Below are positions 1-5,047 of a stretch of DNA of 5,047 nucleotides, piece by piece (position 1 is the first letter of the stretch; the number at the start of each line of letters is the position of its first letter). The notes under the pieces are model-generated. The model made no database searches and was not told the origin of the DNA. It worked only from the letters and a program-made list of their open reading frames with translations. Made by a program: the position numbers and the translations under genes. The DNA is from Candidatus Symbiobacter sp. Lineage in GTDB: Bacteria > Pseudomonadota > Alphaproteobacteria > Elsterales > Elsteraceae. The stretch is taken from assembly GCA_030054015.1 (NCBI GenBank), contig JASGCR010000180.1:1-5047 (forward strand). The letters are read 5' to 3'.

Positions 1-2
1 AG

Positions 3-98
3 CTAAATCATAGCACATTGATGCTGTTGGAGAGCCATCCACATCATCAAATGCGTGTCTTTTTTGGCAAAAAAGTGACTTATTCAGACTTTCCTTAA
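3..98 (+). pseudogene. 3' end of an open frame running in from the left edge, possibly a transposase C-terminus
   Basis: A frame open from the window edge encodes 31 residues ending FFGKKVTYSDFP and stops at TAA (96-98). I do not recognise a protein family. The reason to list it is that its last 16 codons lie within the repeat at 48-97. The second copy of that repeat (4917-4966, opposite strand) reads QMRRSFGKKMT, then a stop, then SDLP in the same register, with several of the differences being synonymous or third-position changes. This is what two transposase 3' ends of one IS family would look like. The stop is formed partly by TTAA, the putative target site. It could be chance: 31 codons is short, no start is visible, and only the end is in the window. 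Confidence 0.3.
48..97 (-). repeat. IS5-like element end, interior to the left (copy 1)
   Basis: Read on the minus strand from 97, this segment matches the plus strand from 4917 without gaps over about 50 bases (39 of 50 identical by hand count, 30 of 37 in the outer part). The terminal stretch GGAAAGTCTGAATAAGTC resembles the IS5 terminal inverted repeat as I remember it (GGAAGGTGCGAACAAGTC). It abuts TTAA at 95-98, which fits the YTAR target of the IS5 group. The orientation puts the element body to the left, outside the window, so this is the outer boundary of an element or remnant. Family assignment rests on memory of the terminal sequence. Confidence 0.55.
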
Positions 99-131
99 CA
101 AAACTCCGAACAGAATGCAGGAAATACCAAT

Positions 132-1424
132 ATGAATCAAGGGGAGACAGAAATGGCTGAAAAAATCCCAAGCCCCGACGCGGGGCGCGGCAAAATATTG
201 CTGATGGTGGGCGGCGGCATTGCGGCGGTCAAAATCCCCGAATTGATCCGCCGCTTGCGCGATGCGGGGTTTGAGTTGCAAATTATCTTGACCAAAGCGG
301 GCCGCCAATTCGTCACGCCGTTAAGCCTGTCCAGCCTGGCCGGGCAAAAAATTTACGAAAATTTATTTTCCCTGACCGACGAGGCCGAGATGGGGCATAT
401 CCGCCTGTCGCGCGAATCGGATTTAATTTTGGTGGCCCCGGCCACGGCGGATATGATGGCTAAAATGGCGGTGGGGCTGGCGGATGATTTGGCTTCGACC
501 TGTTTGCTGGCCGCGAACAAGCCGATTGCGCTCGCCCCCAGCATGAACAGCCAAATGTGGTTGCATCCCGCCACCCAGGCGAATCTGGCCACATTGCGCG
601 GGCGCGGCGTGGCGGTGATTGCGCCAGGCTCTGGCGATCTGGCCTGTGGCGAAGTCGGGGTGGGTCGTATGGCCGAGGTGCCGGACATTGTCGCATTTTG
701 TCAAACAATCTTGGCGGGTGGGGACAAACCTCTCCGTGGCAAACGCGCACTGGTTACGTCGGGGCCGACGGTTGAAAAAATTGATCCGGTGCGGTTTATT
801 TCCAACCGCTCATCGGGCAAGCAAGGCCACGCCATTGCCGCCGCCCTGGTCGCCGCCGGGGCCGAGGTGACCTTGGTCACCGGGCCGGTGGCGTTGCCCC
901 CCCCGCCAGGTGCCATCGTCATTCCCATCGAAAGCGCGGCGGAAATGCTGGCGGCGTGCGAGGCGGTTTTGCAGCGTTCCGCCATCGATATTGGCGTCTA
1001 TGTCGCCGCCGTCAGCGATTGGCGGGTGGCCGAGATTTTTTCAGCCAAAATAAAAAAGGAAAAATCAGCTGGCGGCACGGTCGTCCCGCCGCAATTGCGG
1101 TTAGAAGAAACCCCGGATATTTTGGCGCATGTTGGCCAACACCGCCAGCGTCCGCATTTATTGATTGGCTTTGCCGCCGAGACCGAAAATCTCATCGCCA
1201 ATGCCGCCGCCAAACGCACCCGCAAAAATTGCGATTGGATTGTCGCCAACCAAGTCGGCGGCGCGGGAGACGCGGTCGATGATCGGGTGGGTGGGGTGTT
1301 TGGCCGCGACCATAATCAGATTCATCTGGTGAAGGCGAGCGGTCACGACGCCTGGCCGGTCATGAGCAAAACCGCCGTCGCCGCAAGGTTGGTTGCGGAA
1401 ATTGTGCGGTTTTTTCGGGGATAA
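132..1424 (+). CDS. coaBC: Bifunctional phosphopantothenoylcysteine decarboxylase / phosphopantothenate-cysteine ligase
   Basis: A cytoplasmic enzyme of coenzyme A synthesis. The CoaB half joins 4'-phosphopantothenate to cysteine using CTP, and the CoaC half decarboxylates the product to 4'-phosphopantetheine with FMN. Residues about 18-195 are the CoaC flavoprotein domain: GGGIAAVK near the start, active-site His89 in GHIRL, PATADMMAKMAVG, Asn139 in PSMNSQMW, and Cys172 in ACGEVGVGRM. Residues about 200-430 are the CoaB domain: VTSGPTVEKIDPVRFISN, with Asn225 and Lys306 (AKIKK) matching E. coli Asn210 and Lys289, then GFAAET and RKNCDWIVAN. The 430-residue length is close to the usual 400-430. 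Two starts are plausible: ATG 132 behind AGGA (119-122), and ATG 153 behind GGGGAG (141-146) at 6 nt. The second would remove seven non-conserved residues. Apparently monocistronic here. A C8 run lies at 897-904. Confidence 0.96.
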   Translation: MNQGETEMAEKIPSPDAGRGKILLMVGGGIAAVKIPELIRRLRDAGFELQIILTKAGRQFVTPLSLSSLAGQKIYENLFSLTDEAEMGHIRLSRESDLILVAPATADMMAKMAVGLADDLASTCLLAANKPIALAPSMNSQMWLHPATQANLATLRGRGVAVIAPGSGDLACGEVGVGRMAEVPDIVAFCQTILAGGDKPLRGKRALVTSGPTVEKIDPVRFISNRSSGKQGHAIAAALVAAGAEVTLVTGPVALPPPPGAIVIPIESAAEMLAACEAVLQRSAIDIGVYVAAVSDWRVAEIFSAKIKKEKSAGGTVVPPQLRLEETPDILAHVGQHRQRPHLLIGFAAETENLIANAAAKRTRKNCDWIVANQVGGAGDAVDDRVGGVFGRDHNQIHLVKASGHDAWPVMSKTAVAARLVAEIVRFFRG

Positions 1425-1597
1425 AATAATGCGCTAAAAATTTTATTGACGGAGCTATTAAGTTAGTGCTTAACTAAGGTTTGTTTGGAGTATATTGCTG
1501 GGTACAAAGTAGCGTATCATTAAGCACAAATCTGTGACTTTGTTGGTCTCGGTTAAGTGTAATTTAGCAATGATCGTTTAGGTTTGGGGAATTGAAC
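1425..1597 (+). promoter_or_regulatory. Leader of the toxin-antitoxin operon with TTAAG half-sites (probable operator/promoter region)
   Basis: This AT-rich gap holds no gene. It has four copies of the pentamer TTAAG/CTTAA: 1458-1462 and 1469-1473 facing each other across 6 nt, 1520-1524, and 1553-1557. GTGCTTAA (1466-1473) is the exact inverse of TTAAGCAC (1520-1527). Candidate promoter elements are TTGACG at 1446-1451 as a -35, with a poor -10 about 18 nt on (TTAACT, 1470-1475), and a separate TATATT at 1491-1496 without a good -35. The inverted pair overlaps the first candidate. Xre/MbcA/ParS antitoxins commonly bind inverted repeats at their own promoter, so these are the likely operator sites. 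That is inference; no binding site is known for this protein. Confidence 0.4.
1586..1590 (+). promoter_or_regulatory. Ribosome binding site of the antitoxin gene
   Basis: GGGGA lies 7 nt before ATG 1598. It leaves only 1 nt before the in-frame TTG at 1592, so ATG 1598 is the better start. Confidence 0.55.
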
Positions 1598-1990
1598 ATG
1601 ACCTATGCAGAAATGACAATGGAACGTCAATCGACCAAATCCGACCGTGATGGCGACCCCATTATCACCAAGGCGGCCTTAAAGGCAGCCGAGTTATTGG
1701 GTGTGTCGGACCCAATTTTTGCCCGGATTTTGGGATTAAAGACCATTTCCGATTTGAAAAATGGTAACGATGTGCTGATGACGGACACAACTTCTTTTCA
1801 AGAGGCCGTCTATTTTATCCGCATGTTCACGGCGTTATTCGACATCGTTGGCGGCGATCAAAACGTTGCGCGTTCGTGGCTGTGTAACCGAAATTTAGCT
1901 TTGAACGGCCTTCCAATTGAGATAATAAAAACACCAACAGGGTTGCGTGATGTCATATCCTATCTGGACAGCAGACGCTCTTCGTTCTGA
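1598..1990 (+). CDS. Xre/MbcA/ParS-type antitoxin with DUF2384 toxin-binding domain
   Basis: Probable antitoxin of a RES-Xre type II toxin-antitoxin pair, 130 residues. Residues about 22-83 form a helical N-terminal region (ALKAAELLGVSDPIFARILG, then ISDLKNG) of the kind that gives Xre-like DNA binding. Residues about 85-127 match the C-terminal toxin-binding domain: GGD, AxxWL (Ala91 to Leu95), the variant CNRNLALNG where the family has PNxALGG, then PIEIIKTPTGLRDVISYLD. In solved family complexes the C-terminal part contacts and blocks the RES toxin. The start is ATG 1598, chosen on its ribosome binding site. The gene runs 41 nt into the toxin gene, so antitoxin residues 118-130 share DNA with the toxin N-terminus. 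It probably represses its own operon. The pair is visibly AT-richer than coaBC and tldD, in keeping with an accessory module. Confidence 0.88.
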   Translation: MTYAEMTMERQSTKSDRDGDPIITKAALKAAELLGVSDPIFARILGLKTISDLKNGNDVLMTDTTSFQEAVYFIRMFTALFDIVGGDQNVARSWLCNRNLALNGLPIEIIKTPTGLRDVISYLDSRRSSF

Positions 1991-2648
1991 GATACGGCCA
2001 TATCGTGGCGTGGTTTGGCGGTTCCAACACGCAACTGGGATTGAATTTCTTTGTGCTGGTGCGATTGGGCAATTACACCTAAATAAATTACTGGCCTCGG
2101 TAAAATATCCATCTCGCTTTCGTCGCGGCGATGCTCAGGGCGGGGTTTTTTATGCCGCCGAGAAACTCCAAACCGCCGCCGCCGAAGTGACTTTTTACCA
2201 ATTACTGTTTTTTTATCTCGAGTCACCCGATATCGTACGTCCGGAAAGTAAAAAATTTTCTGCCTTTTCGGTAACCATCGATGCACAGCGCACCATCGAC
2301 CTTACGCAGCCAAATTTGTCGCGTGACCAACTGGCCTGGACGAAATTAAATGATCACACAGATTGCCAAAATCTGGCCGAACAAGCCCGCATCGCAGAAG
2401 TCCAAGCCATAAGATATTGGTCGGTGCGAACCCAAACTCAATGTTCCGATGCCAATCTGGCGGTGTTGCATCCATCAAGCCTTGAATTTAATGAAAATTT
2501 AGGGCGTGACGATTGGTATTTAAACCTTCGCTCCTTAACCCAAGCCGAGTGGCGTGAAGGAAGATCAGGCGAAAAATACACATTCTCTTACGCTCAATTC
2601 CAACGCGATCCACGTTTGAAAAATTTTGCGTTAAACGCCGTTTCCTAA
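1950..2648 (+). CDS. RES-domain toxin (probable NAD+-degrading toxin)
   Basis: A 232-residue protein directly downstream of its antitoxin. The RES fold is named for conserved Arg, Glu and Ser. Here these are Arg24 in VVWRF, Glu79 in the FYAAEKLQTAAAEVTFY segment (with Tyr68), and Ser158 in AIRYWSVRT. NLAVLHP further on is also typical. Characterised members such as MbcT of Mycobacterium tuberculosis and the Xre-RES toxin of Pseudomonas putida deplete cellular NAD+, by phosphorolysis or hydrolysis, and stop growth. Substrate and mode here are inferred from family. All three signature residues are present and the frame is intact, so the toxin looks functional. AGGG (1939-1942) sits 7 nt before ATG 1950; GTG 1947 is a weaker alternative adding one residue. 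The 41-nt overlap implies translational coupling to the antitoxin. No signal peptide or membrane segment is evident. The stop is 18 bp from the convergent greB stop. Confidence 0.87.
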   Translation: MSYPIWTADALRSEIRPYRGVVWRFQHATGIEFLCAGAIGQLHLNKLLASVKYPSRFRRGDAQGGVFYAAEKLQTAAAEVTFYQLLFFYLESPDIVRPESKKFSAFSVTIDAQRTIDLTQPNLSRDQLAWTKLNDHTDCQNLAEQARIAEVQAIRYWSVRTQTQCSDANLAVLHPSSLEFNENLGRDDWYLNLRSLTQAEWREGRSGEKYTFSYAQFQRDPRLKNFALNAVS

Positions 2649-2666
2649 AGGAAATTCCGCCCCCCA

Positions 2667-3245
2667 TCACCCCTCATAACTTATCGCCACCACGTCCAAA
2701 AATTCGATGCCTTGGGGGGTGCGTACCCGTACCTGGTCGCCGACCTCGGATTTTAACAAAGCCAGCGCGACGGGGGAGCGCCAGGAAATTTTCCCCTGCG
2801 CAGGATCGGCTTCGTCCACCCCGACCAGGCGGACGCGATGTTGCGCTCCGGATTCGTCTTCATAGGTGACCCAGGCGCCAAAAAACACTTTTTGCAAATT
2901 TTTTTGTCGGGTCGCATCGACCACTTCGGCGGATTCCAGGCGTTTGGTCAAAAACCTGATGCGGCGGTCAATTTCGCGCAGGCGTTTTTTGCCATATAAA
3001 TAATCGCCATTTTCCGAGCGATCCCCATTGCCGGCAGCCCAGCCGACAATTTCGACGATCTTAGGCCGCTCGACCCGCGCTAAATTTTCCAATTCATCGC
3101 GCAATTGGCGAAAACCGCCGGTCGTCATGTAATTTTTGACGCCGCTGGGCAAAGCCAGATGCTCGTCCAAATCGCTGTCTGAGATTTCATCCGGGTCGAA
3201 ATTTTCGTTATTTTCGGAATCTTCTTTGGTAAAAGCCTTATTCAT
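2667..3245 (-). CDS. greB: Transcription elongation factor GreB
   Basis: A cytoplasmic factor that enters the secondary channel of RNA polymerase and stimulates cleavage of the backtracked transcript 3' end. Of 192 residues, about 39-110 form the N-terminal antiparallel coiled coil and 118-192 the C-terminal FKBP-like domain. The tip loop GDRSENGDY carries Asp75 and Glu78, equivalent to the catalytic acidic pair Asp41/Glu44 of E. coli GreB. YGKKRLREIDRR, VFFGAWV, SPVALALLKSEVGD and VRTPQG mark it as GreB rather than GreA. An extra acidic leader of about 38 residues precedes the domain (NKAFTKED, then DPDEISDSDLDEH). Comparable leaders occur in alphaproteobacterial GreB, so the ATG at 3243-3245 is kept. 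The upstream Shine-Dalgarno is weak (GGAAAA or GGG). The gene is divergent from tldD across 144 bp and convergent with the toxin gene. Confidence 0.94.
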   Translation of the reverse strand: MNKAFTKEDSENNENFDPDEISDSDLDEHLALPSGVKNYMTTGGFRQLRDELENLARVERPKIVEIVGWAAGNGDRSENGDYLYGKKRLREIDRRIRFLTKRLESAEVVDATRQKNLQKVFFGAWVTYEDESGAQHRVRLVGVDEADPAQGKISWRSPVALALLKSEVGDQVRVRTPQGIEFLDVVAISYEG

Positions 3246-3389
3246 TGCCCATTTTCCGTGAATAGAATTGTATCGTCACTGCAACTGGCCTATATTTAGA
3301 GTGGGTTGCTTTAATACCAAGGCCGTGCGGTGAATATTACCCCTAAATCGATTGGCTGTGCCAGTTCATATTATACGAAAGAGGAAATT
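3246..3389. promoter_or_regulatory. Divergent greB/tldD spacer with candidate promoters
   Basis: On the plus strand TTGTAT (3268-3273) and TATATT (3291-3296) are separated by 17 nt, a fair sigma-70 match placing tldD transcription about 85-90 nt before its ATG. On the minus strand TACAAT (3272 down to 3267) is a good -10 for greB with no clear -35 and would give a very short leader. The greB -10 and the tldD -35 share five bases, so the two promoters may compete. These are reads by eye against consensus only. Confidence 0.4.
3380..3385 (+). promoter_or_regulatory. Ribosome binding site of tldD
   Basis: AGAGGA lies 4 nt before ATG 3390 and is the strongest Shine-Dalgarno in the window. It decides the tldD start over an in-frame GTG at 3330, which has no such site and would add 20 residues of unrelated-looking sequence. 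Confidence 0.75.
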
Positions 3390-4823
3390 ATGTCAGCACT
3401 GATTGTGACGGATGAAAGATTCTTTGCCGAAGCGGGATTGTCGCGCCAAACCGCCGAAAAAATTACCGCCGAAGCCTTGCACGGCATGGATGATGGCGAA
3501 CTCTATCTCGAATACAGCCAGTCCGAAAATTTTTCGTTTGACGATGGGCGGTTGAAATCCGCCAGTTTCGATACCAACCAGGGTTTTGGTTTGCGGGCGG
3601 TGGCGGGCGAGGCATCGGGGTATGCCCATGCCGGTGAATTATCCGAATCCGCTTTGCGCCGCGCTGCCACCACGGTACGCGCCGTCAAAGCTGGTTACCA
3701 AGGACAAATGACCGCCGCCCCAGCCAAAACCAACCGCACCCTGTATGGCGATTTCAACCCGTTGGATGCGCCGAAATTCGAGCAGAAAATTGCCTTGTTG
3801 CAAGCGATGGATGAATTTGCCCGCGGCCTCGATCATCGCGTCAAACAAGTCTCAATCTCGCTCGCCGCCGAATGGAAAGCGGTACAGATCATCCGCGCCG
3901 ATGGGCAACGGGCGGCGGATATTCGTCCCCTGGTGCGGTTAAGCGTGTCGGTGGTGGCTGGAGATGGTCAGCGCATGGAGTCGGGTTCTTATGGTGGCGG
4001 CGGGCGCATTCCTTATGATGCCTGTTTTGCCCCGGAATATTGGCAAAATGCGGTGCGCGAGGCCTTGCGCCAGGCCTTGGTGAATTTGGAGTCGGTGGCG
4101 GCCCCCGCCGGGGAGATGACGGTGGTGTTGGGGCCGGGCTGGCCGGGTATTTTATTGCACGAAGCCATTGGTCATGGGCTCGAAGGCGATTTTAACCGCA
4201 AAAAAAGCTCGGCTTTTGCGGGATTGATGGGACAGCGCATCGCCGCCCCCGGTGTGACCGTTGTCGATGACGGCACGATTGACCAAAGGCGCGGCTCCTT
4301 GACCATCGATGATGAAGGCACGCCGACGTCACGCACGGTCTTGATCGAAGATGGTATTTTGCGGGGGTATTTGCAGGATCGATTAAACGCCCGCTTGATG
4401 GGCATGAAACCAACCGGCAATGGGCGGCGGCAATCTTTTGCCCATTTGCCGATGCCGCGCATGACCAATACCTTGATGCTCTCAGGAACCCAAAGCCGCG
4501 AGGAAATTATTCGCGGCGTAAAACGCGGGGTCTATGCCGTGAATTTCGGCGGCGGCCAGGTGGACATTACCTCCGGCAAATTTGTGTTCAGCGCGTCCGA
4601 GGCCTATCTGATCGAAAATGGCCGCGTCGGCGCACCGATCAAAGGGGCCACTTTGATCGGCAATGGCCCCGATGTTCTCACCAAAATCGGCGCGATTGGC
4701 GATGATTCGGCTTTGGACACCGGCATTGGCACCTGCGGCAAAGACGGGCAATCGGTGCCGGTTGGGGTGGGTCAGCCGACCTTGCTTATTCATGGCTTAA
4801 CCGTGGGGGGGACAGAGGTTTAG
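3390..4823 (+). CDS. tldD: Metalloprotease TldD (TldD/PmbA family)
   Basis: A cytoplasmic zinc protease of 477 residues, near the usual 480. In characterised systems TldD pairs with TldE/PmbA to trim the leader of modified peptides such as microcin B17 and to degrade unfolded peptides such as CcdA. The N-terminal half (1-230) has the family substrate-channel fold, with YLEYSQSENFSFDDGRLKS and GFGLRAVAGEASGYAHA. The catalytic HExxxH is His257-Glu258-Ala-Ile-Gly-His262, followed by GLEGDFNRKKSSAF. Cys449 in GTCGKDGQSVPVGVGQPTL is the third zinc ligand expected for TldD. Others seen are VDDGT, DDEGTP and PRMTNT. These intact ligands make it TldD rather than the catalytically inactive TldE. No tldE/pmbA lies in the window, so the partner must be elsewhere. 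Start chosen by the AGAGGA site. Confidence 0.96.
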   Translation: MSALIVTDERFFAEAGLSRQTAEKITAEALHGMDDGELYLEYSQSENFSFDDGRLKSASFDTNQGFGLRAVAGEASGYAHAGELSESALRRAATTVRAVKAGYQGQMTAAPAKTNRTLYGDFNPLDAPKFEQKIALLQAMDEFARGLDHRVKQVSISLAAEWKAVQIIRADGQRAADIRPLVRLSVSVVAGDGQRMESGSYGGGGRIPYDACFAPEYWQNAVREALRQALVNLESVAAPAGEMTVVLGPGWPGILLHEAIGHGLEGDFNRKKSSAFAGLMGQRIAAPGVTVVDDGTIDQRRGSLTIDDEGTPTSRTVLIEDGILRGYLQDRLNARLMGMKPTGNGRRQSFAHLPMPRMTNTLMLSGTQSREEIIRGVKRGVYAVNFGGGQVDITSGKFVFSASEAYLIENGRVGAPIKGATLIGNGPDVLTKIGAIGDDSALDTGIGTCGKDGQSVPVGVGQPTLLIHGLTVGGTEV

Positions 4824-4852
4824 CGGCAACGTGCCGCCGCGTTTCGTTTTTT
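4823..4852 (+). terminator. Probable intrinsic terminator of tldD
   Basis: GCGGCA (4823-4828) pairs with TGCCGC (4832-4837) across a 3-nt loop, beginning on the last base of the stop codon. GTTTCGTTTTTT follows at 4841-4852. The T-run starts three bases after the stem and has one interruption, so efficiency is uncertain. Confidence 0.5.
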
Positions 4853-4900
4853 CATGTTCGCGGCAAAAATCTGCGGGTAATGACGCTCCCTTTTTAGGAT

Positions 4901-4930
4901 TTATTCAGACTTTCCTTAGGGAAGGTCTGA
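4901..4930. repeat. Head-to-head IS-like ends around TTAG; long stem-loop
   Basis: Bases 4901-4918 repeat 80-97 exactly (18 of 18). From 4920 the inverse begins, giving an 11-bp stem (4905-4915 with 4920-4930, one G-T pair) around a 4-nt centre TTAG (4916-4919). This looks like the right end of one IS5-like element and the outer end of another meeting at a shared YTAR target site. The left half keeps only about 18-20 bp of likeness, so it is a remnant or a bare terminal repeat. In RNA the stem could also act as a secondary tldD terminator or 3' stabiliser, but no T-run follows. Confidence 0.55.
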
Positions 4931-4966
4931 TCAAGTCATTTTCTTGCCAAAAGAACGGCGCATTTG
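4917..4966 (+). repeat. IS5-like element end, interior to the right (copy 2)
   Basis: This is the inverted partner of 48-97: 39 of 50 bases match without gaps, by hand count, from the terminal GGGAAGGTCTGATCAAGTC through TTGCCAAAA to GCATTTG. Likeness stops about where the next hairpin begins. On the minus strand the frame equivalent to copy 1 has an internal TGA, so any coding remnant here is dead. The left and right copies both point away from the gene block. Confidence 0.55.
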
Positions 4967-4980
4967 CGAGCGGCGCAGCC

Positions 4981-5034
4981 GCGAAGCAATCCAGAAAAAT
5001 CCAGCAACTTCAAGATGTTACTGGATTGCTTCGC
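4981..5034. repeat. Large inverted repeat with GGATTGCTTCGC arms (palindromic intergenic repeat, cut by window edge)
   Basis: Perfect 14-bp arms, GCGAAGCAATCCAG (4981-4994) and CTGGATTGCTTCGC (5021-5034), enclose 26 nt. Two more outer pairs (4979-4980 with 5035-5036) extend it. The loop holds a second, imperfect arm pair, CCAGCAAC (5001-5008) with GTTACTGG (5017-5024), so two alternative folds compete. GGCGAAGCCGCC follows to the edge. The core GATTGCTTCG resembles a repeat core I recall from alphaproteobacterial intergenic regions, often continuing to CGCAATGACG; that continuation would lie past the window. No coding potential seen. Confidence 0.6.
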
Positions 5035-5047
5035 GGGCGAAGCCGCC

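Noticed and set aside
64..92. TTGGCA as a -35 box for coaBC
   Set aside because: No acceptable -10 lies 16-18 nt downstream (GACTTT), and the segment is explained by the IS-like repeat.
353..1346. Several antisense and alternate-frame open frames of 60-110 codons within coaBC
   Set aside because: They lie wholly inside a clear coaBC gene, show no family motif, and are expected by-products of GC-rich codon use.
1421..1445. ATAAAAT/ATTTTAT inverted repeat after coaBC as a terminator
   Set aside because: The arms are entirely A/T and would form a weak stem; no GC-rich core is present.
1960..2286. 108-codon minus-strand open frame opposite the RES toxin
   Set aside because: It overlaps the antitoxin end and toxin core, is Arg/His-rich with no recognisable motif, and is explained by the coding strand's composition.
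2641..2654. TTTCCT-AA-AGGAAA palindrome at the toxin stop, considered as a bidirectional terminator
   Set aside because: The stem is short and AT-rich, the loop is only 2 nt, and there is no T-run on either side.
3330..3389. Longer tldD beginning at GTG 3330
   Set aside because: No Shine-Dalgarno precedes it, the added 20 residues are not family-like, and a strong AGAGGA sits before ATG 3390.
1..5047. CRISPR array, tRNA, rRNA, prophage or integrase genes
   Set aside because: No regularly spaced repeats, cloverleaf-like segments, rRNA stretches or phage-type proteins were seen on either strand.

Overview
The window reads as alphaproteobacterial chromosome. The basis is the flavour of the three housekeeping proteins: a bifunctional CoaBC, a GreB with the N-terminal NKAFTKED leader and NYMT entry common in alphaproteobacterial GreB, and TldD. 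The palindromic intergenic repeat containing GGATTGCTTCGC near the right end fits the same group. Genus cannot be set from the sequence alone.

Layout, left to right. Positions 1-98 look like the outer end of an insertion sequence whose body lies off the left edge. The end resembles the IS5 family, and an open frame runs into it and stops on a TTAA that looks like the target site. coaBC (132-1424, +) makes 4'-phosphopantetheine, the coenzyme A precursor. A 167-bp AT-rich leader with repeated TTAAG half-sites precedes a two-gene toxin-antitoxin operon. This operon comprises an Xre/MbcA/ParS-type (DUF2384) antitoxin (1598-1990, +) and a RES-domain toxin (1950-2648, +), overlapping by 41 nt. greB (2667-3245, -) converges on the toxin gene with an 18-bp gap. 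A 144-bp divergent spacer carrying likely promoters separates greB from tldD (3390-4823, +). The right end (4824-5047) is non-coding. It has a probable tldD terminator, a head-to-head pair of IS-like ends around TTAG, and a large hairpin repeat cut by the window edge.

How it fits together. coaBC, greB and tldD are independent core genes for CoA synthesis, rescue of backtracked RNA polymerase, and TldD/TldE-type peptide processing. The Xre-RES pair is the accessory element: RES toxins of this family consume NAD+ and are held inactive by the DUF2384 antitoxin, which usually also represses its own promoter. The left and right flanks carry the same roughly 50-bp repeat in opposite orientation, both facing outward, so the gene block sits between two mobile-element ends. 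I see no sign that those ends mobilise the block.

No wholly new system is evident. The points most worth checking are the long in-register antitoxin/toxin overlap, the TTAAG half-site cluster, and the IS ends in which the target site appears to supply the stop codon.
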